A program made the position numbers and the translations under genes. Below are positions 5,381 through 6,974 of a DNA stretch of 6,974 nt, piece after piece. The notes under the pieces were generated by a model. That model saw nothing but the letters and a program-made list of their open reading frames with translations, was not told the origin of the DNA and searched no databases. How positions within the stretch are numbered: the stretch's first letter is position 1; every line of letters begins with the position of its first letter. The stretch covers positions 1-6,974 of the forward strand of contig CAMPYJ010000068.1 in NCBI GenBank assembly GCA_946998205.1. The letters are read 5' to 3'. This DNA is from an uncultured Prevotella sp. (GTDB lineage: Bacteria > Bacteroidota > Bacteroidia > Bacteroidales > Bacteroidaceae).

Positions 5381-5574
5381 GGGCGGTTCTATGAATTAGC
5401 TTTGGCAGATTGTGAGACTATTTTTGAGGTCAATTTGTTTGTGAGTGAAGGAGTATAGCGAGCTATACGACTGAACGAACAAGCAAATTGAACCAAAAAA
5501 GAGTCCACAAGATGACAAAACGTAAAAAGGCCGACATAAAAAAACTTTACGTTGGTAATTTATAGAACCACCCT
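5380..5574 (+). mobile_element. MITE-like palindromic element, copy B (complete, 195 bp)
   Basis: The ends are imperfect inverted repeats: AGGGCGGTTCTATGAATTAG at the left and, reading inward on the other strand, AGGGTGGTTCTATAAATTAC at the right. TA flanks both sides (5378-5379 and 5575-5576), and the wider TTAA also appears on both sides, consistent with a TA or TTAA target duplication. Inside the ends the two halves remain largely complementary up to a centre at 5460/5461, so the whole element can fold into one long hairpin. The right half has about 34 extra bases carrying their own inverted repeat, AACGTAAA (5519-5526) and TTTACGTT (5546-5553). There is no open reading frame of note. Partial copies occur at 1-51 and 6827-6974. 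The mobilising transposase family cannot be told from the ends alone. Confidence 0.85.
5431..5490. repeat. Central 60-bp hairpin of copy B with GA-opposite-GA steps
   Basis: The arms pair symmetrically about 5460/5461. A 12-bp outer stem, CAATTTGTTTGT (5431-5442) against ACAAGCAAATTG (5479-5490), has one G-T wobble. Inward come GA opposite GA (5443-5444 with 5477-5478), two pairs, GA opposite GA (5447-5448 with 5473-5474), two pairs, GA opposite GA (5451-5452 with 5469-5470), then a perfect 7-bp stem GTATAGC/GCTATAC around a central GA. Every unpaired step is thus a tandem G-A mismatch, a motif known to form stable sheared pairs in DNA and RNA. Confidence 0.8.
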
Positions 5575-5590
5575 TAACAAAGACGAAAGA

Positions 5591-5652
5591 TGAAATGGGA
5601 AAGATGAAAGGAGAAGGCTATGCGTCTTTCTCCTTTCATCTTTCCCATTTCA
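5591..5652. terminator. Perfect 25-bp inverted repeat between convergent genes
   Basis: Positions 5591-5615 (starting TGAAATGGGAAAG) and 5628-5652 (ending CTTTCCCATTTCA) are exact reverse complements around a 12-base loop. It lies between the GH130 stop and the TlpA-like stop, the expected place for a bidirectional terminator. CTTTTT follows on the plus strand. The left arm is almost all purine. The stem is longer and less GC-rich than a standard intrinsic terminator, so a repeat-derived origin is also possible. Confidence 0.65.
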
Positions 5653-5714
5653 CTTTTTCCTCTAACAACTGCGGGATACGACAGATCACGCCCCACAGCT
5701 GATAGACAGATTCT

Positions 5715-6800
5715 TTAGAATCCGAAGATTTCCCTCAGCTTCGCGGCCAGTCCGGAGCCGCGCAGGTCGCATGCCACGATTGTGCCCGTGGGGTCCACGA
5801 GGATGTTCGACGGAATGGAATTGATGCCGTAAACCCGGGCGGCGGCGCTCTCCCACCCTTTCAGGTCAGAGATGTTGTGCCAAGGCAACTGCAAGTCGGC
5901 GATGCCCTTCTTCCACGCATCAGTTTTCGAGTCGAACGACACGCCCACCACGTCGAATCCCTTAGCCTCATGATAGCGCTTGTACGCCGCCACCACGTTG
6001 GGCATCTCACGGCGGCATGGACCGCACCAGCTGGCCCAAAAGTCAACCAACACATAGTTGCCCTTGCCCACCCACTGGCTCAGTCTGGCAGGCCTTCCCT
6101 GGGTGTCGCTCATGTCCAGGTCGCTGAACCGGCTGCCCGGCTGCCGCTTCTCCAGCGACTTCAGGTATTGCCTTACGTCGCTCAGCACGGGATGGTCATA
6201 GTAGGCCGCCGTTCTGTCAAGTGCCGTCGCCAGGTCATTGTACGACAGCAGGTGCGCCACCATCCTCAGACAGTAGGCTGGCGCGACGCTGTTCTTGTGC
6301 GAACTGGCGAATTTCAGAACGTCAGCAGCCTGCTCTTGCTGCAACGCCACCAGCTGTCTCTCACAGGCAGCCAGCTTGGCCTGCCCCTCAGCGGTCTTAT
6401 CCGCGGCGGTCTTCCGCAGCTTGTTGTACACGTCGAAGCTCTCCTCGTCCAGCCGCCTCAGCTGCTTTTGCAGGTCGGCGAACTGCACGTTCTGCGCCGA
6501 CCCGGTGACGCTGCCGTCGTTCAGGTTCACCGTGACGGGCTTGCTGTCGTTGACCACGGTCACGCTGTTCCGCGCGGTTGTCCCCAGGGTGATGAACGTA
6601 TTGAGCGGCCTGTCGCCGCTGAGCTGGAACTTGCCGTTGGTGACGGCCACGCTGTCCACCTGCCAGTAATGCCCGTTGGCATGAAAATACACCCAGTGCG
6701 CATCAGACGGAGCGGTTCCGGTGATGACACATTCCACTTTCTTAGCTTGCATGGCGCCGGACAACAAAGCCACTGCAGCCGCGAATAAATACTTCTTCAT
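5715..6800 (-). CDS. TlpA-like thioredoxin-fold protein with N-terminal DUF4369-type domain
   Basis: The 361-residue product opens with a signal sequence (MKKYLFAAAVALLSGAMQA, cleavage near residue 19). Residues 20-105 form a beta-rich domain resembling DUF4369 (CVITGTAP, VDSVAVTNGKFQLSG). Residues about 105-165 are charged and helical, probably coiled coil, and lead to a helical linker to 220. Residues 225-361 are an AhpC/TSA-thioredoxin domain, with YVLVDFWASWCGPC giving the redox pair Cys259/Cys262 and SIPSN giving the cis-Pro at 330. All hallmarks of an active thiol-disulfide oxidoreductase are present. It probably works in the periplasm, as a lipoprotein-free secreted protein since no lipobox Cys follows the signal, reducing or isomerising disulfides; the partner is unknown. 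The family is abundant and often paralogous in Bacteroidales. It is convergent with GH130. Copy C of the repeat element lies 24 bp upstream of its start, so its promoter is unclear. Confidence 0.9.
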   Translation of the reverse strand: MKKYLFAAAVALLSGAMQAKKVECVITGTAPSDAHWVYFHANGHYWQVDSVAVTNGKFQLSGDRPLNTFITLGTTARNSVTVVNDSKPVTVNLNDGSVTGSAQNVQFADLQKQLRRLDEESFDVYNKLRKTAADKTAEGQAKLAACERQLVALQQEQAADVLKFASSHKNSVAPAYCLRMVAHLLSYNDLATALDRTAAYYDHPVLSDVRQYLKSLEKRQPGSRFSDLDMSDTQGRPARLSQWVGKGNYVLVDFWASWCGPCRREMPNVVAAYKRYHEAKGFDVVGVSFDSKTDAWKKGIADLQLPWHNISDLKGWESAAARVYGINSIPSNILVDPTGTIVACDLRGSGLAAKLREIFGF

Positions 6801-6826
6801 TGTGTTCTATATTGATGGTTTACATA

Positions 6827-6974
6827 AGGGCGGTTCAATAAATTACCAACGTAACGTTTTTTATTTCAGTCTATTTACGTTTTGTCATCATGTGGCCTCT
6901 TTTTATATAAAACAGGCAGAGCCTCAACAATTCAAACAAGTTTGATTGTATTCGGCTTGCTCCGTTTTTGGTTC
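6827..6974 (-). mobile_element. MITE-like palindromic element, copy C (partial, divergent)
   Basis: It starts AGGGCGGTTCAATAAATTAC next to TA at 6825-6826 and follows the right half of copy B, read in reverse, for about 75 bp, including the shared TTACGTTTTGTCATC. From about 6906 to 6963 it carries unrelated sequence with two small hairpins: AGGC/GCCT at 6914-6924 and TCAAAC/GTTTGA at 6932-6945. It then returns to TTTTTGGTTC, as in copy B, at the window edge. The rest lies outside. No gene is visible in 6801-6974. Confidence 0.75.

Noticed and set aside
5877..6788. 303-codon plus-strand frame opposite the TlpA-like gene
   Set aside because: Antisense shadow. The minus strand encodes clear thioredoxin motifs, and the antisense product has no recognisable domain.
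6721..6945. 74-codon plus-strand frame crossing the TlpA start and copy C
   Set aside because: It straddles an antisense gene start and a repeat element and has no motif.

Overview
The window looks like chromosome from a Bacteroidales bacterium, most likely Prevotella or a close relative. Starts lack clear Shine-Dalgarno sequences, and several genes are preceded by the Bacteroidetes -7 box TAnnTTTG. Protein types are typical of the group: a DUF4369/TlpA-like thioredoxin protein, a GH130 mannoside phosphorylase beside an AmpG-like MFS transporter, and a secreted Tyr/Arg/Gly-rich protein. The species is inferred from overall resemblance, not from a marker gene.

Layout. Positions 1-51 are the end of a short palindromic inverted-repeat element (copy A). 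A promoter at about 113-143 leads to a secreted protein with a low-complexity tail (255-1181, +). Convergent to it is a histidine-phosphatase gene (1226-1735, -). That gene shares a short divergent promoter region with a six-helix DUF308/HdeD-like membrane protein (1822-2532, +). A strong -7 box at 2695-2702 then precedes an MFS transporter (2767-4065, +) and a GH130 phosphorylase (4382-5380, +). The 316 bp between these two genes are filled with repeats: two inverted copies of a C-rich palindrome, a 7-bp tandem repeat and a 13-unit 8-bp tandem repeat. Copy B of the palindromic element (5380-5574) starts on the GH130 stop codon. A perfect 25-bp inverted repeat (5591-5652) separates GH130 from a convergent TlpA-like gene (5715-6800, -). 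Copy C of the element (6827 to the window end) lies just upstream of that gene.

Function. The clear metabolic unit is transporter plus phosphorylase. The GH130 protein resembles the beta-1,4-mannosyl-N-acetylglucosamine phosphorylases used on the N-glycan core, so the pair probably imports and phosphorolyses a small Man-GlcNAc-type disaccharide. The other genes appear to be independent single-gene units of envelope, redox or unknown function.

The most unusual material is non-coding. The three-copy element has ends AGGGYGGTTCWATRAATTA next to TA. Its centre in copy B is a hairpin whose only non-pairing steps are GA opposite GA, repeated at three symmetric places. I see no CRISPR, tRNA, rRNA, phage gene or transposase gene.
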